From Eledone cirrhosa (lineage: Eukaryota > Mollusca > Cephalopoda > Octopoda > Eledonidae): 64,000 nt of DNA. Under the pieces are notes generated by a model, which worked only from the letters and a program-made list of their open reading frames with translations, had not been told where the DNA came from and did not search any database. Positions 60,701 through 64,000 of this stretch are shown one piece after another (the stretch's first letter is position 1; each line of letters starts with the position of its first letter). Made by a program: the position numbers and the translations under genes. The stretch is taken from contig OZ024741.1 in assembly GCA_964016885.1 (NCBI GenBank), positions 412,230,549 through 412,294,548 on the forward strand, written 5' to 3'.

Positions 60701-63700
60701 AGTGGGTGGTGGTGGTGGTATTGAGGGTAGTGGGTGGTGGTGGTGGTAGTATTGAGGGTAGTGGGTGGTGGTGGTGTTGAGGGTAGTGGGTGGTGGTGGT
60801 GGTATTGAGGGTAGTGGGTGGTGGTGGTGGTATTGAGGGTAGTGGGTGGTGGTGGTGGTATTGAGGGTAGTGGGTGGTGGTGGTGGTATTGAGGGTAGTG
60901 GGTGGTGGTGGTGGTATTGAGGGTAGTGGGTGGTGGTGGTGGTATTGAGGGTAGTGGTGTGGTGGTGGTAGTATTGAGGGTAGTGGGTGGTGGTGGTGTT
61001 GAGGGTAGTGGGTGGTGGTGGTGGTATTGAGGGTAGTGGGTGGTGGTGGTGGTATTGAGGGTAGTGGGTGGTGGTGGTGGTATTGAGGGGTAGTGGGTGG
61101 TGGTGGTGGTATTGAGGGTAGTGGGTGGTGGTGGTGGTATTGAGGGTAGTGGGTGGTGGTGGTGGTATTGAGGGTAGTGGGTGGTGGTGGTGGTTGAGGG
61201 TAGTGGGTGGTGGTGGTGGTATTGAGGGTAGTGGGTGGTGGTGGTGGTATTGAGGGTAGTGGTGTGGTGGTGGTGGTATTGAGGGTAGTGGGTGGTGGTG
61301 GTGGTATTGAGGGTAGTGGGTGTGGTGGTGGTATTGAGGGTAGTGGGTGGGTGGGGGTGGGTATTGAGGGTAGTGTGTGGTGGTGGTGGTATTGAGGGTA
61401 GTGGGTGGTGGTGGTGGTATTTGAGGGTAGTGTGTGGTGGTGGTGGTATTGAGGGGTAGTGTGTGGTGGTGTGGTATTGAGGGTAGTGGGTGGTGGTGGT
61501 GGTATTGAGGGGTAGTGGGTGGTGTGGTGGTATTGAGTGTAGTGGGTGGTGGTGGTGGTATGTGGTGGTATTGAGTGTAGTGGGTGGTGGTGGTGGTATT
61601 GAGGGTAGTGGGTGGTGGTGGTGGTATTGAGGGTAGTGGGTGGTGGTGGTGGTATTGAGGGTAGTGGGTGGTGGTGGTGGTATTGAGGGTAGTGGGTGGT
61701 GGTGGTGGTATTGAGGGTAGTGGGGTGGTGGTGGTGGTATTGAGTGTAGTGGGTGGTGGTGGTGGTATTGAGGGTAGTGGGTGGTGGTGGTGGTATTGAG
61801 TGTAGTGGGTGGTGGTGGTGGTATTGAGGGTAGTGGGTGGTGGTGGGTATTGAGTGTAGTGGGTTGGTGGTGGTGGTATTGAGGGTAGTGGGTGGTGGTG
61901 GTGGTATTGAGTGTAGTGGGTGGTGGTGGTGGTATTGAGGGTAGTGGGTGGTGGTGGTGGTATTGAGTGTAGTGGGTGGTGGTGGTGGTATTGAGGGTAG
62001 TGGGTGGTGGTGGTGGTATTGAGGGTAGTGGGTGGTGGTGGTGGTATTGAGGGTAGTGGGTGGTGGTGGTGGTATTGAGGGTAGTGGGTGGTGGTGGTGG
62101 TATTGAGTGTAGTGGGTGGTGGTGGTGGTGGTATTGAGGGTAGTGGGTGGTGGTGGTGGTATTGAGGGTAGTGGGTGGTGGTGGTGGTATTGAGTGTAGT
62201 GGGTGGTGGTGGTGGTATTGAGTGTAGTGGGTGGTGGTGGTGGTATTGAGGGTAGTGGGTGGTGGTGGTGGTATTGAGGGTAGTGGGTGGTGGTGGTGGT
62301 ATTGAGTGTAGTGGGTGGTGGTGGTGGTATTGAGGGTAGTGGGTGGTGGTGGTGGTATTGAGGGTAGTGGGTGGTGGTGGTGGTATTGAGGGTAGTGGGT
62401 GGTGGTGGTGGTATTGAGGGTAGTGGGTGGTGGTGGTGGTATTGAGGGTAGTGGGTGGTGGTGGTGGTATTGAGGGTAGTGGGTGGTGGTGCGTGGTATT
62501 GAGGGTAGTGGGTGGTGGTGGTGGTATTGAGGGTAGTGGGTGGTGGTGGTGGTATTGAGTGTAGTGGGTGGTGGTAGGTGGTATTGAGGGTAGTGGGTGG
62601 TGGTGGTGGTATTGAGGGTAGTGGGTGGTGGTGGTGGTATTGAGGGTAGTGGGTGGTGGTGGTGGTATTGAGGGTAGTGGGTGGTGGTGGTGGTATTGAG
62701 GGTAGTGGGTGGTGGTGGTGATTGAGGGTAGTGGGTGGTGGTGGTGGTATTGAGGGTAGTGGGTGGTGGTGGTGGTATTGAGGGTAGTGGGTGGTGGTGG
62801 TGGTATTGAGGGTAGTGGGTGGTGGTGGTGGTATTGAGGGTAGTGGGTGGTGGTAGGTGGTATTGAGGGTAGTGGGTGGTGGTGGTGGTATTGAGGGTAG
62901 TGGTGTGGTGGTGGTGGTATTGAGGTAGTGGGTGGTGGTGGTGGTATTGAGGGTAGTGGGTGGTGGTGGTGGTATTGAGGGTAGTGGGTGGTGGTGGTGG
63001 TATTGAGGGTAGTGGGTGGTGGTGGTGGTATTGAGGGTAGTGGGTGGTGGTGGTGGTATTGAGGGTAGTGGGTGGTGGTGGTGGTATTGAGGGTAGTGGG
63101 TGGTGGTGGTGGTATTGAGTGTAGGTGGGTGGTTGGTGGTGGTATTGAGGGTAGTGGGTGGTGGTGGTGGTATTGAGGGTAGTGGGTGGTGGTGGTGGTA
63201 TTGAGGGTAGTGGGTGGTGGTGGTGGTATTGAGGGTAGTGGGTGGTGGTGGTGGTATTGAGGGTAGTGGGTGGTGGGTGAGTGGTATTGAGGGTAGTGGG
63301 TGGTGGTGGTGGTATTGAGGGTAGTGGGTGGTGGTGGTGGTATTGAGGGTAGTGGGTGGTGGTGGTGGTATTGAGGGTAGTGGGTGGTGGTGGTGGTATT
63401 GAGGGTAGTGGGTGGTGGTGGTGGTATTGAGGGTAGTGGGTGGTGGTGGTGGTATTGAGGGTAGTGGGTGGTGGTGGTGGTATTGAGGGTAGTGGGTGGT
63501 GGTGGTGGTGTATTGAGGGTAGTGGGTGGTGGTGGTGGTATTGAGGGTAGTGGGTGGTGGTGGTGGTATTGAGGGTAGTGTGTGGTGGTGGTGGTATTGA
63601 GGGTAGTGGGTGGTGGTGGTGGTATTGAGGGTAGTGGGTGGTGGTGGTGGTATTGAGGTAGTGGGTGGTGGTGGTGGTATTGAGGGTAGTGGGTGGTGGT

Positions 63701-64000
63701 GGTGGTATTGAGGGTTAGTGGGTGGTGGTGGTGGTATTGAGGGTAGTGGGTGGTGGTGGTGGTATTGAGGGTAGTGGGTGGTGGTGGTGGTATTGAGGGT
63801 AGTGGGTGGTGGTGGTGGGTGGTGGTATTGAGGGTAGTGGGTGGTGGTGGTGGTATTGAGGGTAGTGGGTGGTGGTGGTGGTATTGAGGGTAGTGGTGGT
63901 TGGTGGTGGTGGTATTGAGGGTAGTGGTGGTGGTGGTGGTGGAGGTATTGAGAGGTAGTGGGTGGTGGTGGTGGTATTGAGGGTAGTGGTGTGGTGGTGG
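57791..64000. repeat. G-rich 28-bp tandem satellite (about 220 copies, runs off window)
   Basis: The unit is attgagggtagtggg followed by four tgg-type triplets, 28 bp in its commonest form and varying by whole ggt triplets (25, 28 or 31). The plus strand is almost free of C: the only recurrent C is in a gaggctagtggg variant. A compound variant (gttggtgttgagtatgg) recurs nine times between about 58141 and 60590 and not afterwards. Each unit has GGG, GGG and several GG runs, so the plus strand could form G-quadruplexes. Reading frames such as that at 61207-61395 are simple-repeat translations. From about 60700 single-base indels become frequent. Confidence 0.95.

Noticed and set aside
61207..61395. 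Glycine/valine-rich ORF, silk- or GRP-like
   Set aside because: Translation of the 28-bp G-rich satellite. The unit length is not a multiple of 3, so no long frame is maintained.
57791..64000. Telomeric repeat
   Set aside because: The unit lacks TTAGGG. The gagggtagtggg similarity is only to general G-richness.

Overview
The window looks like repeat-rich, gene-poor chromosome of a mollusc, most likely a coleoid cephalopod (octopus or squid; inference). The main clue is a family of LINE retrotransposons whose 3' ends combine a (CAT)n tail with a conserved block (acgtccg ... gcatgggttagacgg). I recall this arrangement as abundant in octopus and squid genomes. The dense (TA)n and (CAT)n microsatellites and the maT-like mariner fit. 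No rRNA, tRNA, CRISPR array or bacterial-type gene was found.

Layout. (1) 1-1044 is the 5' part of a maT-like (DD37D) Tc1/mariner element on the minus strand. Its transposase is broken by a stop codon and the element runs off the window. (2) 1045-1696 holds a TA microsatellite, a gene-free stretch and an AAC-rich simple repeat. (3) 1697-37235 is one continuous satellite array of about 1,185 copies of a 30-bp monomer (GC about 33%). It is open in one frame on each strand and is organised into nested higher-order repeats. (4) 37236-40883 is AT-rich DNA with repeat fragments, one convincing unidentified coding exon (minus, 40156-40341) and a 239-bp foldback element. (5) 40884-57546 is a cluster of RTE-like LINE copies. 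It contains degraded or 5'-truncated copies of one subfamily (40884-43395, 45784-47110, 47122-48294), remnants of another (38169-38384, 44079-44316), and a tandem array of two full-length, nearly identical copies with intact 1,039-codon ORFs (48729-51848, 52769-55888) plus a third broken copy (56509-57546). (6) 57791-64000 is a second, unrelated, G-rich 28-bp satellite that runs off the window.

How it works together. The only proteins that look functional are the two LINE polyproteins: APE endonuclease, reverse transcriptase, PHD-type zinc finger and a C-terminal domain. The LINE copies are bounded by (TA)n tracts, which suggests that this simple repeat is their landing site or a preferred place for their preservation. 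The 30-bp array is best read as satellite DNA and not as a giant gene: its variants change amino acids freely, and the open frames follow from a period divisible by three. The candidate exon at 40.2 kb is the one sign of a host gene, lying in what would be a repeat-filled intron.

No searches could be run. Family names rest on motifs read by eye, and copy numbers are counted from coordinates.
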